From Velthaea sp965214335 (GTDB taxonomy: Bacteria > Vulcanimicrobiota > Vulcanimicrobiia > Vulcanimicrobiales > Vulcanimicrobiaceae): a stretch of 64,000 nt of DNA. The stretch spans positions 434,001 through 498,000 of the forward strand of contig CBDCBO010000013.1 in the NCBI GenBank assembly GCA_965214335.1, in the 5' to 3' direction. Below are positions 17,249-26,433 of the stretch, one piece after another (within the stretch, counting starts at the first letter, position 1; the number at the start of each line of letters is the position of its first letter). The position numbers and the translations under genes are program-made. The notes beneath the pieces are model-generated. The model worked only from the letters and a program-made list of their open reading frames with translations. It had not been told where the DNA came from and did no database searches.

Positions 17249-19750
17249 TCAGGGCGAGACCTCGAAGAGCAACGGCTGTTCGAAGATCGGTGTTTTGGCC
17301 AGCTTGCCGCGTAAAGGCGACTGCATCTCGAGCGTCGGCCGGCCTTCGAGCGCATCGGCGATCTCTTTGGCTCGCGCGACTACCGCCGGCGGCAAACCCG
17401 CCATGCGCGCGACTTCAATGCCGAACGACCGCGAACTCGATCCCGGCCGCACGCGATGCGAAAACACCGGGGCGCCGCCGCGGGACATATTTTCAACCGC
17501 GGTAATGTGATAATTAGCGACCAACGGCCAGCGGTCCGCCAGCGCGACGAGTTCGTGAAAATGCGTCGCAAACAGCACTAAAGGGCCAGCGGCTTCGCGC
17601 TCGAGCAGATATTCGCAGATCGCCTGGGCGATCGCCAGACCGTCGACGGTTCCCGTCCCGCGTCCGATCTCATCGATAAGCAGTAAGCTGCGTTCAGTCG
17701 AGCGCCGCAAAATTGTCGCGGCTTCCGCCATCTCAATATAAAACGTCGATTGCCCCGAAGCCAAATCGTCACCCGCGCCGATCCGCGTGAAGATCCGGTC
17801 GACGATGCCGAGCGACGCCGATGCCGCCGGCACGAACGAGCCGATCTGCGCCAAGATGACCAACAACGCCGACTGCCGGAGATAGGTCGATTTGCCGCCC
17901 ATGTTCGGCCCGGTCAAGAGCATGAAGCGGGATGCCGCGCTGCCGAGGTGCAGGTCGTTCGGCACGAACGTGGCGCCCAAGAGCGCTTCGACCACCGGAT
18001 GCCGGCCGTCGACGATATTCAACGTGCTCGTTTCGACGAATGCCGGGCGAACGTAGTCGCGTTCGGACGCTATTTGCGCAAGCGAGCAATAGGCATCGAG
18101 TTCAGCGAGCGCTTCGGCACACGTCAGCAGCGCATCGACGTGTCCGGCGATACGCTCGACGAGAGCATCGAAGAGCGACGTCTCCAGGCGTAATTGGCGC
18201 GCCTGCGCGCTCGCGATGGCGACGTCGAGTTCGCGCAGTTCCGCAGTGACGAAGCGTTCGCCGTTGGCTAACGTTTGACGCCGTGTATAGTCGGCGGGAA
18301 CCGCGCCGGCGCTCGCTTTGCCGACTTCGATCGCGTACCCGAAAGCCGATGCGTATTTAATTTTCAGCGACTTGATACCGGTACGCTCGCGTTCGCGTTC
18401 TTCGAGCGCGGCGAGGCGCGAACGGCCGTCGCCGCGTAAGCCGACGCACTCGGCGAGTTCCGCGGAGGCGGCGGGCCGTATTACGCCGCCGTCGGCCAGG
18501 GTCGCCGGCAATTCATCCAGCAGCGTTGCGTTGATATCTGCGCGCATGGTTGCAAAATCGCCGAGCCGTTCGCCCAACGTGTGTAACCCAAGCGGCAGCG
18601 TTTCGGGTCGCAGCGCGTCCGCGATCGGATCGAGGAACCCCAGCGTGCGCCGTAATGACCCCAGGTCGCGCGGGAGCGCCCGCCGGAAGCGAATCTTTTG
18701 CGCGATGCGTTCGAGATCGAAGCAGCGATGCAGCACGTCCTGCAGCGCACTGCGGCGCACGGCATCCTGCACGAAAGCGCCGACGCAGTCGGCTCGCGCG
18801 GCGATCTCCGGGCGCGCGACCAGCGGCGCGAGCACCCAGCGGCCCAGCATGCGCGAACCCATCGCGGTGCGCGCGCGGTCGATCGTCGCCAGGAGCGACG
18901 CCCGCGGGTTCGCGCCCAGCGCGCGCGTCAGTTCGAGGTGTTTGCGTGTATTGGGGTCGAGTGCCAAATACGTTGCTTGGGTGTAAAACTGCGGGGCGCG
19001 CAGCGCCGGACCACCGGCCTGGGCAAAGCCCGCGCGGCGCACGAAAGCTGCCAGCGCGTCGAGCGCCCGATACATCGCGCGCGATTCGTCGCGCGAGAAG
19101 CCGGCGACCGGAGCGCGCACGTGCGCGTCGACCATCGAGAGCAGCGGCGTCGCGATCCGGGTACGAGCCGTGTCAAGCGCCGCGTCGAGCGCCGCACGCA
19201 CGTCGGCCGCAACGTCGGCCACGAGTTCCGCCGGATCGACCCGCGAGATCTCGGCGATCGCCTCGTCGAGCGCACCATCACCGCTGAAGGCCGTGGCGAG
19301 CGCGGAGCCGGTCGAGATGTCCGCATGCGCGAGCGCGATGACGTCTTCATGAACCGTTAGCGCCGCGAGATAATTATTGACGCCGCGTTCGAGCAGGTGC
19401 TCTTCGATGAGCGTACCCGGCGTAACGATACGCACCACGTCGCGCCGCACGAGCTTATTGGGCACCGGCGCTTCGAGTTGTTCGGCCAGCGCGATCACCC
19501 GGCGTTGCGCAACGAGTTTGGCTAAATATCCGTCGAGCGCGTGATACGGAACGCCGGCCATGGCCACTCGTTGCCCGCTCCCGGCTTCTTTTGACGTCAG
19601 CGCGATTGAGAGCAACCGCGCGATCGTTTCAGCGTCATCGCCGTACGCCTCGTAAAAATCACCAACCCGCGCAAGCAGAATGGCCTCGGGGTGTTTGGCT
19701 TTCAAGCCGAAGTACTGCTCGAGCATCGGCGAATATTTCGGGTCGCTCAC
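17249..19750 (-). CDS. mutS: DNA mismatch repair protein MutS
   Basis: 833 residues. The mismatch-recognition motif (Phe-x-Glu in VGDFYEAYG) is at about residues 28-36. The core clamp and lever follow, then the ATPase with Walker A GPNMGGKST at 614-622, LIDEIGRGTGTVDGLAIA and the ATHFHEL loop. I chose GTG 19750 because GGAG lies upstream and because starts up to 19867 would overlap the upstream ATPase gene. Binds mismatches and recruits MutL, encoded 13 bp downstream. Confidence 0.96.
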   Translation of the reverse strand: MSDPKYSPMLEQYFGLKAKHPEAILLARVGDFYEAYGDDAETIARLLSIALTSKEAGSGQRVAMAGVPYHALDGYLAKLVAQRRVIALAEQLEAPVPNKLVRRDVVRIVTPGTLIEEHLLERGVNNYLAALTVHEDVIALAHADISTGSALATAFSGDGALDEAIAEISRVDPAELVADVAADVRAALDAALDTARTRIATPLLSMVDAHVRAPVAGFSRDESRAMYRALDALAAFVRRAGFAQAGGPALRAPQFYTQATYLALDPNTRKHLELTRALGANPRASLLATIDRARTAMGSRMLGRWVLAPLVARPEIAARADCVGAFVQDAVRRSALQDVLHRCFDLERIAQKIRFRRALPRDLGSLRRTLGFLDPIADALRPETLPLGLHTLGERLGDFATMRADINATLLDELPATLADGGVIRPAASAELAECVGLRGDGRSRLAALEERERERTGIKSLKIKYASAFGYAIEVGKASAGAVPADYTRRQTLANGERFVTAELRELDVAIASAQARQLRLETSLFDALVERIAGHVDALLTCAEALAELDAYCSLAQIASERDYVRPAFVETSTLNIVDGRHPVVEALLGATFVPNDLHLGSAASRFMLLTGPNMGGKSTYLRQSALLVILAQIGSFVPAASASLGIVDRIFTRIGAGDDLASGQSTFYIEMAEAATILRRSTERSLLLIDEIGRGTGTVDGLAIAQAICEYLLEREAAGPLVLFATHFHELVALADRWPLVANYHITAVENMSRGGAPVFSHRVRPGSSSRSFGIEVARMAGLPPAVVARAKEIADALEGRPTLEMQSPLRGKLAKTPIFEQPLLFEVSP

Positions 19751-19817
19751 ACCCCAGGCTCCGGCATCACCCGAGCTATTCTCGCCGCCCGTAAGCGACG
19801 CATGCCGCGCGCAGGTT

Positions 19818-20267
19818 TCAGCTCGAACGTTCGCCCGAATCGCCGGCGAAGGCCCGTGGGGCCGCACCCTTCTTCACCAGGCGAATGCGCGTTCCACGGT
19901 CGCTGTACTCGATCTCGTCCATGCAGCGGCGCATGATGTAGGTTCCGAAACCGCGCCCCGCGCTCGCTACCGGACGCGCGCATTCGGCCGAGTCCCAACG
20001 GTCGAAACCCGAGCCGGAATCTTTGATTTCGATCGTGAGGACGTCGCGTTCGTAGCGACAGTCGATCTCGATCGTCGTTCCGTTCGGAGAACCGTGTTCG
20101 GCGGAGTTGGCCAGTGCTTCGCCGACCGCGCTTTCGATATCGGACAGCGCTTGCGGGTCGAACCATTGCTGCGCAAATGCCGTTATCGCCCGGCGCGCTT
20201 TCCCAACCGATTGGTAGGCGCTGGGGTATCGGGCATGAAACTCTGCCACGCGGCTTGGATACCCCAC
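19818..20267 (-). CDS. RsbW-like serine kinase / anti-sigma ATPase
   Basis: 149 residues from a GTG start. A single HATPase_c_2 (GHKL) domain with N-box EALANSAEHGSPN, G1-like DSGSGFD and G2-like GRGFGTYIM motifs. Proteins of this type bind a sigma factor, phosphorylate an STAS anti-anti-sigma factor, or act as output domains of partner-switching modules. No sigma factor, STAS protein or PP2C phosphatase lies nearby, so the partner is unknown. Located between miaB and mutS, all on one strand. Confidence 0.82.
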   Translation of the reverse strand: MGYPSRVAEFHARYPSAYQSVGKARRAITAFAQQWFDPQALSDIESAVGEALANSAEHGSPNGTTIEIDCRYERDVLTIEIKDSGSGFDRWDSAECARPVASAGRGFGTYIMRRCMDEIEYSDRGTRIRLVKKGAAPRAFAGDSGERSS

Positions 20268-20347
20268 CGAACAAGCGAAATAACCAGTCGCGTTCCCGCC
20301 GGCAACCGCCGAAGGTCCTCAGCTGCCGGCCGACGTGTTCAGCCTTC

Positions 20348-21763
20348 CTACCGTAACGCCGCCAGATCGAAGATTTGCGGCCCGCGCGCCGGCGGCGGCG
20401 CAGTCGCCTCACCCGGCTGGTCCCAACGGGCGGCCCGCGCGACGGCCGTGCCCTTCACGCCCCAAACATGCGCCGACTCGACGCGAACGTCGATCCAGGG
20501 CAAGGACGGGGTGGGTGCGGCTTCGACGGTGGGCGTAATAACGGTGACGTTATCGGTCGTTTTGGCACTGAGCATCGTTGCGTCTTTGCGCGATGTACCG
20601 GTGATGAGCGCTCGCACCGTCGTTCCGATTTTGCGATCGTGATACGCGCGGCAGGCCGCATCTTGAGCCGCCGCGAGGCGCCGTAAACGTGCCGCGGCGA
20701 CACCGGGGTCAACCTGTTCCCAATGCGCGGCGGGGGTCCCACGACGGGGCGAATACACAAACATGTAGGCTTGAGCGAACATGCCGCTTGCCGCCAAGGC
20801 CAACGTTCGTTCGAAGTCGGCTTCCGTTTCGCCCGGAAATCCGACGATCATGTCGGTCGTGATGGCCCAGCCCGGATTATCGTGTAAGAACATTGCAACG
20901 CGTTCGAGATACTCCTCGATCGTGTATTTGCGATTCATGCGCCGCAACACGGCGTTCGATGCGGATTGCACCGCCAAATGAAACCGCGGATTCATCTGCG
21001 GAATCGCGGCCAGCGTGCGCGCGAGCTTTGCATTGAGATCTTTTGGATGCGAAGTCACGAAGGCCAAGCGTTCGACGCCCGGCAGCGCGGCGACGGTCGT
21101 GCACAAGTCGGCGAAATCCGTACCGGTCGCCGGTTCTTTGTAGGCGTTGACGGTTTGACCGACGAGCATGATTTCGCGCGCTCCGGCAGCAACTTTTACC
21201 CGCACTTCAGCCACGATGTCGGCTAACGGCCGATGATCGAAACGACCGCGCACTTGGGGCACGATGCAGAACGTACAATAGTAAGAACAGCCACGTTGCA
21301 CGTTCACGAACGCGCGTAAGAAGTCGTACGGTCCGGCAACGCCGGCGCCCACGCCGCCCATCGGCACCTGTAATTCACGCGCCAGCGTCACATCGTCGTC
21401 ACCGAAATCGTCACGCCACTGCGCCAACTGGTCGCCCAGCCGCTTGAGTTCTTTGGTTCCAAAGATCGCATCGATATGCGGCGCGAGCACCCGCATTCGC
21501 TCGCGGTCTTGCTCGGCCAAACACCCGGCGACGACAATGCGAACCGCCGGATCGGCAATCTTCATTGCTTTCCAGTGGCCGATCCGGCCGTACGCGCGCG
21601 TTTCGGCATTGTCGCGCACCGTACACGTATTAAGCAGCAACACCGAGGCGTCTTCAGGTCGTTCCGCCACCGTGTAACCGGCGCTCGCGGCGCGCCGGGC
21701 GATGTACTGCGAATCGGCCTCATTCATCTGACAGCCGTGCGTTTCGATGTAGATACTTGCCAC
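20348..21763 (-). CDS. miaB: tRNA-2-methylthio-N6-dimethylallyladenosine synthase
   Basis: 471 residues from GTG 21763. The N-terminal UPF0004 domain begins IYIETHGCQMNEADS and carries the Cys for the auxiliary cluster. The radical-SAM domain has the CxxxCxxC cluster in GCSYYCTFCIVPQVRGRF. A C-terminal TRAM domain follows, with GTTVRALITG and HVWGVKGTAVARA-like segments. It adds the 2-methylthio group to i6A37 made by MiaA. The gene precedes the ATPase-mutS-mutL block and probably starts that transcript. Confidence 0.95.
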   Translation of the reverse strand: MASIYIETHGCQMNEADSQYIARRAASAGYTVAERPEDASVLLLNTCTVRDNAETRAYGRIGHWKAMKIADPAVRIVVAGCLAEQDRERMRVLAPHIDAIFGTKELKRLGDQLAQWRDDFGDDDVTLARELQVPMGGVGAGVAGPYDFLRAFVNVQRGCSYYCTFCIVPQVRGRFDHRPLADIVAEVRVKVAAGAREIMLVGQTVNAYKEPATGTDFADLCTTVAALPGVERLAFVTSHPKDLNAKLARTLAAIPQMNPRFHLAVQSASNAVLRRMNRKYTIEEYLERVAMFLHDNPGWAITTDMIVGFPGETEADFERTLALAASGMFAQAYMFVYSPRRGTPAAHWEQVDPGVAAARLRRLAAAQDAACRAYHDRKIGTTVRALITGTSRKDATMLSAKTTDNVTVITPTVEAAPTPSLPWIDVRVESAHVWGVKGTAVARAARWDQPGEATAPPPARGPQIFDLAALR

Positions 21764-21764
21764 G

Positions 21765-22553
21765 TTATTGTGCTTTCGCGTCGCCGGCCGTCAATTGCTT
21801 GAGTAATTCGAGGGGCAGATACAAGGCGCTGCCGATCCGGGTCGGCGCCGCGTCGAAACTCATGCTGCGCCCGTCAACCCGATAGCTGATCGCGCCCATC
21901 GTCGCGTCGACCTGGTGCCGTTCGTAGTGAATGGTCACGCGCGGACCTTCGATTTTTATCGACCCCGACGGCAAGTAATCCGACGCCGGCGCCACGACGG
22001 CTGACCGAGTTACGGATTCATCGTCGCGCAGCACGACGTCGGTCCGCATTTCCGGATACACGGTAATGGTCCGGGTGACTTTTCCGCCCGCGATTTGAGC
22101 GACGAGTTCGTGGGTGCCGCTGGCGGCGAGATACATCCCCGTCCGGTCGGGCACAACCGCATTCCCGTCGAGCAGCAGCGAACGTGGCGCCGCGCCGCGG
22201 ACGGCAAACGATCCGTCGCCGGCCCGCAGGGCGTGCGCCGGCGTTCGGACGAGTGCCACCGACGTCAGCGCCGTCGTCCCCGAAACCACGCTCACATCGA
22301 TGTCTTGCGACGTCCAACCGTTGCGATTCAGACTGAGCGTGTGCCGGCCGGCTGCAAGCGCGTCGAGGACCAGCGGGCTATGACCGATATAGGTGCCGTC
22401 GAGCCACACGTCGGCGCCGCTCGGCAACGTCGTGACGTAGAGCGCTCCGGTCGGCACGGCGCCGAGCAGGAACAGCAGAGCGCACACCGCTAGCGCCGAA
22501 AAACGTCGGAACATGTCGACCCGGGGGGTTCGCCGAACACCTCGGCTCACCAT
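21765..22553 (-). CDS. secreted PEGA-domain protein
   Basis: 262 residues. A signal peptide or N-terminal anchor (FSALAVCALLFLLGAVPTGA) is followed by a PEGA domain (LYVTTLPSGADVWLDGTYIGHSPLVLDALAAGRHTLSL) at about residues 38-85, and a C-terminal stretch (YRVDGRSMSFDAAPTRIGSALYLPLELLKQL) that resembles the copper-amine-oxidase N-like repeat of cell-surface proteins. ATG 22553 has AGGTGG 8 nt upstream; ATG 22514 is also possible. Ends 1 bp before miaB starts, so it is the likely first gene of that operon. Its start overlaps that of der on the other strand. Confidence 0.75.
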   Translation of the reverse strand: MVSRGVRRTPRVDMFRRFSALAVCALLFLLGAVPTGALYVTTLPSGADVWLDGTYIGHSPLVLDALAAGRHTLSLNRNGWTSQDIDVSVVSGTTALTSVALVRTPAHALRAGDGSFAVRGAAPRSLLLDGNAVVPDRTGMYLAASGTHELVAQIAGGKVTRTITVYPEMRTDVVLRDDESVTRSAVVAPASDYLPSGSIKIEGPRVTIHYERHQVDATMGAISYRVDGRSMSFDAAPTRIGSALYLPLELLKQLTAGDAKAQ

Positions 22554-23985
22554 GTCCGATTCCACCTACGACGATCTCGCGCTCGGCGACGACCCCGAAC
22601 TCGCCCACGGCGACGACTTCGAGGGTGGCGCCTCGCTGCGCATTCGCCCCGCGACCGTCGCGATCGTCGGACGGCCGAACGTCGGCAAAAGTGCGCTGTT
22701 CAACCGGCTCGTCGGTCAGCGCCTGGCCATCGTGGAAGATACACCCGGGGTAACTCGCGATCGGCTCTACGCGCTGGGCGACTGGCGCGGGCGGACCTTC
22801 ACCTTCGTCGATACCGGCGGAATCGATACCGACAGCGATCCGGCCGACGCGATCGCGGCCGGCACGCGGGCGCAAGCCGAAATCGCCGCGCGCGACGCGG
22901 ACGTGATCGTCTTTGTGGTCGACGCCTTGACCGGCTCCACACCGCTCGATGAAGACGTCGCCGACATTTTGCGCCGCAATAAGCGGCCCGTTATTTTGGT
23001 CGCCAATAAAGCCGAATCGCCCAAGGCGCAAATGTCGATCTACGGCGAGTTTTCGGCGCTCGGCTTCGGCGAGCCGGTGGCCGTCTCGGCCATTCACGGT
23101 GAAGGCACCGGCGATCTGCTCGATGAGATCGTCGAGCGCTTGCCCGCCGAGTCAGCCGGCGACGCTAACGCCGGCGAGTTGTCGATCGCGCTCATCGGTC
23201 AGCCCAATGTCGGCAAGAGTTCGCTGCTCAACGCCCTGCTCAACGAAGAACGCGCCATCGTATCGGACGTCCCCGGCACGACGCGCGATGCGATCGATAC
23301 GATTTTCCAATTTCACGAGCACCGCATCCGGCTCATCGATACGGCCGGCGTGCGCCGCAAAGCCACCAAGCACGGCGCGATCGAATATTACAGTTCGCTG
23401 CGCTCGCTCAAGGCCATCGCACGCTGCGACATCGCGGTGCTGCTCATCGACTCCATGCAAGGGCCGCTCAACGCCGACCGGCGCTTGGCCGGGATCGCGC
23501 TCGAAGAACGCAAAGGCCTCATCATCGTCGGCAACAAGTGGGATCTGGTACGCGAACAGGGCGAGTATTCACAAGGCGAACTCATCAAGGAGATTCACGC
23601 GCTCGTACCGTTCGCGGCATTCGCGCCGGTAACGTTTCTGAGCGCGCTGACCAAACGCAAACTCGGCAATCTGATGCCGCTCATCATGAAGGTCAAGGCG
23701 AATTTGGATCGCCGTATTTCCACGGCCAAACTCAATACGGTCGTACGTGATGCGGTACTCGCTCATCCACCGGCCATGGCGGCGGGACGCGTGCTCAAAA
23801 TCTTTTACTGCGCACAAGTCGCCGCTCATCCGCCGCTCTTCGTGTTCCACTGCAACGAACCGGACTACATTCAATCGTCGTACAAGCGGTTTATCGAAAA
23901 CGTGCTGCGCTCGAACTTCGATTTCGAGGGCGTTCCGCTAACTTTGGAATTCCGTGAACGGTCGCGCGTCGAGCTGGCGACATGA
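22552..23985 (+). CDS. der: ribosome-assembly GTPase Der (EngA) with acidic N-terminal extension
   Basis: 477 residues. Two tandem GTPase domains: first G1 GRPNVGKSALF near residue 38 with DTPGVTRD and DTGG, and second G1 GQPNVGKSSLL near residue 221 with DVPGTTRD, DTAGVRRK and NKWD. A C-terminal KH-like domain ends the protein. The first domain's G4 is NKAE rather than NKxD. Der acts in 50S subunit maturation. An acidic ~37-residue extension precedes the first G domain, which usually begins almost at the N-terminus. ATG 22513 is an alternative start adding 13 residues. Confidence 0.94.
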   Translation: MSDSTYDDLALGDDPELAHGDDFEGGASLRIRPATVAIVGRPNVGKSALFNRLVGQRLAIVEDTPGVTRDRLYALGDWRGRTFTFVDTGGIDTDSDPADAIAAGTRAQAEIAARDADVIVFVVDALTGSTPLDEDVADILRRNKRPVILVANKAESPKAQMSIYGEFSALGFGEPVAVSAIHGEGTGDLLDEIVERLPAESAGDANAGELSIALIGQPNVGKSSLLNALLNEERAIVSDVPGTTRDAIDTIFQFHEHRIRLIDTAGVRRKATKHGAIEYYSSLRSLKAIARCDIAVLLIDSMQGPLNADRRLAGIALEERKGLIIVGNKWDLVREQGEYSQGELIKEIHALVPFAAFAPVTFLSALTKRKLGNLMPLIMKVKANLDRRISTAKLNTVVRDAVLAHPPAMAAGRVLKIFYCAQVAAHPPLFVFHCNEPDYIQSSYKRFIENVLRSNFDFEGVPLTLEFRERSRVELAT

Positions 23986-24683
23986 GTCCGATCCTCATCG
24001 GCATCGGCTCGATCGTGGTCGGCTTCTTCATCGGTGCGATCCCGTTCGGCGTGATCGTCAGCCGGTTATTCTACGGGCGCGACATCCGGGCTGAGGGTAG
24101 CGGCAATATCGGCGCGGCGAATGCGCTACGAACGTTGGGCAAGAAAGGTGCGGCGCTCGTCCTCGTACTCGACGCGCTCAAAGGCGCGCTACCGGTGCTG
24201 GCGGTGACGTTCGCCGGCGGCTCGACGGCAGGGGCCGCCTTGGCGGGCGCGGCCGCTGTCGCCGGCCACTGTTATTCGCCGTTTTTGGGCGGTCGCGGCG
24301 GTAAGGGCGTAGCCACGAGTTACGGCGTGATCTGGGCGCTGGCGTGGCCGGCCGCGGTCGCTTTTACCGTCCTTTGGATCGCCACGATCGTTGCGGTCGG
24401 ATTCTCATCGGTGGCCTCGATGCTTGCCAGCGCCGCGATGCCGTTTGCCCTGTGGTTCATGCTGGGCCGGGCCGGCTTGCTGTACGGTATCGTTTCGGCC
24501 GTCTTCATAACCATCAAACACGCCGAAAATATCGGCCGGCTTCGCGCCGGCACCGAAAACCCGCTGTCGTTCCGGCGCAAGCCAACCCCGCCGGCGCCCG
24601 ACGCACCGGCGCACGACGTGCCGCCCCGCGAGACGCCGCCGCGGTCGCCGGTTGTCCCCCGCCGCCAGCGCGGGGCCGGCTAA
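23982..24683 (+). CDS. plsY: glycerol-3-phosphate acyltransferase PlsY
   Basis: 233 residues, start overlapping the der stop (ATGA). An integral membrane enzyme that acylates glycerol-3-phosphate from acyl-phosphate, the first step of phospholipid synthesis. Conserved motifs: GAIPFGVIVSRLFYGRDIRAEGSGNIGAANALRTLG (motif 1), GHCYSPFLGGRGGKGVATSYG (motif 2) and the late HAENIGRLRAGTE (motif 3). A proline-rich tail of about 35 residues follows the last helix. Confidence 0.94.
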   Translation: MSPILIGIGSIVVGFFIGAIPFGVIVSRLFYGRDIRAEGSGNIGAANALRTLGKKGAALVLVLDALKGALPVLAVTFAGGSTAGAALAGAAAVAGHCYSPFLGGRGGKGVATSYGVIWALAWPAAVAFTVLWIATIVAVGFSSVASMLASAAMPFALWFMLGRAGLLYGIVSAVFITIKHAENIGRLRAGTENPLSFRRKPTPPAPDAPAHDVPPRETPPRSPVVPRRQRGAG

Positions 24684-24715
24684 ACCGGCCCGCCCAAGCA
24701 ACCGATACTCGGCGT

Positions 24716-25033
24716 ATGAGCGCCCGAGCAACAGCAGCGCTCGGCGCATACCGACTGGGTTCGAATTGCATAAACTCTCCACGCGCGTATGCCGAGATGC
24801 CCGCGATCGCCCGGCTGGCGCACGCGGACGGCGGCCCGACGCTGGTTCGCATCGACATGCGAGCCGACGGCAAGCTCAGCGCTGCGAGCGTCGGCAAAAG
24901 CAGCGGCAATCCGGCTCTCGATGCCGACGCCGTCGCGATGGCCAAGAACCTCACCTACGTTCCGGCCACGGTTGCCGGGGCATCGGTCGCCGACAGCTAC
25001 CTACTGGCGGTCGTCCACGATTCGGCCCATTAG
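24716..25033 (+). CDS. stand-alone TonB C-terminal-like domain protein
   Basis: 105 residues. Residues about 28-100 fit the TonB_C/energy-transducer pattern (LVRIDMRADGKLSAASVGKSSGNPALDADAVAMAKNLTYVPATVAG). There is no transmembrane helix or proline-rich linker before it, so it is not a canonical TonB; it could be a truncated relic or a periplasmic accessory exported by an unrecognised signal. ATG 24716 is the first good start; it lies 32 bp after plsY and 68 bp before efp. Confidence 0.6.
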   Translation: MSARATAALGAYRLGSNCINSPRAYAEMPAIARLAHADGGPTLVRIDMRADGKLSAASVGKSSGNPALDADAVAMAKNLTYVPATVAGASVADSYLLAVVHDSAH

Positions 25034-25101
25034 TCGAGGGCCGGCTCGGCGTAGCAGTATTAAAAGATACGCCGTTGCGCACGCCGTAAAGCGCGCAAAG
25101 C

Positions 25102-25665
25102 ATGATTTCGTCGAATGATTTTCGCAACGGCGTAACGATCGTCATCGACGGTCATTTATGGACCGTCATAGAATTTTTACACGTCAAGCCGGGCAAAGGC
25201 TCGGCTTTCGTCCGAACCCGGCTCAAAAACGTAAAGTCCGGAGCGACGGTCGAACGCACGTTCCGGGCGGGCGAAAAGCTGGAGCGGGCGACGGTCGACA
25301 ATCGCGATATGGCGATGCTCTACAACGATGACGACGGCTACCATTTCATGGATAGCGAGTCGTATGAAAACTTCACGCTGCAAAAAGAGATTATCGGCGA
25401 CCCAGCCGATTTTCTCAAAGACGGCATGCGCATCGCGGTGCAATTTCACGACGGTGTGCCGATCGGCGCGGATTTGCCGGCCCACGTTGAATTAAAGGTT
25501 GAAGAAACCGACCCGGGCTTTAAAGGCGATACCGCAACGGGCACGACGAAGCCGGCCAAACTTGAAACCGGCGCCACGGTCCAGGTACCGCTGTTCGTCA
25601 ATCCGGGCGACGTGATCAAGATCGATACGCGCGACCGGCGCTACATCGGACGAGTGCAGAGCTAA
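25102..25665 (+). CDS. efp: translation elongation factor P
   Basis: 187 residues, normal length. Relieves ribosome stalling at polyproline. The N-terminal KOW-like domain has the loop KPGKGSAFVR with Lys32 at the tip, the residue modified by lysylation or related chemistry in many bacteria. Two OB domains follow, with the C-terminal signature TATGTTKPAKLETGATVQVPLFVNPGDVIKIDTRDRRYIGRV. The stop TAA at 25663-25665 is followed in the same frame by the sulfite-exporter gene. Confidence 0.96.
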   Translation: MISSNDFRNGVTIVIDGHLWTVIEFLHVKPGKGSAFVRTRLKNVKSGATVERTFRAGEKLERATVDNRDMAMLYNDDDGYHFMDSESYENFTLQKEIIGDPADFLKDGMRIAVQFHDGVPIGADLPAHVELKVEETDPGFKGDTATGTTKPAKLETGATVQVPLFVNPGDVIKIDTRDRRYIGRVQS

Positions 25666-25740
25666 GTTACGAATCCGGCGCTCTTCGTCGAACTGTTCGT
25701 CCTGGGCATCGGGGCGAGCATCTTCGGCTCGCTCGTCGGT

Positions 25741-26433
25741 TTGGGCGGCGGTTTCATTATCGTTCCCGTCCTGCGCATCGCGCTCGGGGTCACCCCGACG
25801 ATCGTTGCCGGAACGTCGCTGGTTTTCGTGCTCGCGAACGTTGCGAGTTCAGCGGTTGGCTATTTGCGCCAAAAACGCGTCGATCTCTCGCTGGCGTTGC
25901 CGCTGGTTATCGGCTCGCTCCCCGGCAGCATCGCCGGTGTTTTGGCCGTCAAGCGCGTCAACGATACCTGGTTCGATGTCGCGTACGGCATTCAACTCAT
26001 CGTGCTCGCGATTCTGGTCATGCGGCGGCGCTACGTCCAATCGCGACCTGTCGGTGAAAAAACATTCGCGCACCGGTATAGTGTCGCGATCCCGGCCGGC
26101 TTCATCTTAGGACTCCTGTCGAGTCTTTACGGCATCGGGGGCGGGGTTGTCATGATTCCCTTGCTGCTCATCGCGGCGCGCATGCCGCCGCACATCGTGA
26201 TCGGCACGACCTCACTCATCGTCGCGCTCACCGCCCCCGTCGGGGTCATCGCCCATGCCGTCGGCGGCGACGTGGATTGGGCCGCCGCGGTGCCGCTCGT
26301 CATCGGCGGATTGATCGGCGGCGCGCTGGCACCGCTCGTCGCGGAACGCGTCTCGTCACCGCGACTCATTACGCTGCTGGCATGTGCGCTCATCGCGGCG
26401 GCGCTGGGGCTAGCCGCCCGGCACTTCATCTAG
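25741..26433 (+). CDS. TauE/SafE-family permease, N-terminal helix start unclear
   Basis: At least 230 residues with about eight helices and the family's two GLGGGFIIVPVL / GIGGGVVMIPLLL repeats. These proteins move sulfite, sulfoacetate or other small anions across the inner membrane. The only AUG/GUG/UUG start is TTG 25741, which falls inside the first conserved helix. The 25 in-frame codons from the efp stop to that TTG encode the expected helix (LFVELFVLGIGASIFGSLVG) but contain only CTG (25693, 25702) as near-start codons. The true start is therefore probably upstream and non-canonical, or a base is wrong. The 3' end overlaps the convergent SprT gene by 4 bp. Confidence 0.8.
   Translation: MGGGFIIVPVLRIALGVTPTIVAGTSLVFVLANVASSAVGYLRQKRVDLSLALPLVIGSLPGSIAGVLAVKRVNDTWFDVAYGIQLIVLAILVMRRRYVQSRPVGEKTFAHRYSVAIPAGFILGLLSSLYGIGGGVVMIPLLLIAARMPPHIVIGTTSLIVALTAPVGVIAHAVGGDVDWAAAVPLVIGGLIGGALAPLVAERVSSPRLITLLACALIAAALGLAARHFI

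Noticed and set aside
19680..20642. 320-residue plus-strand frame across mutS, the ATPase and miaB
   Set aside because: It is antisense to three recognisable genes, has basic low-complexity composition and no domain.
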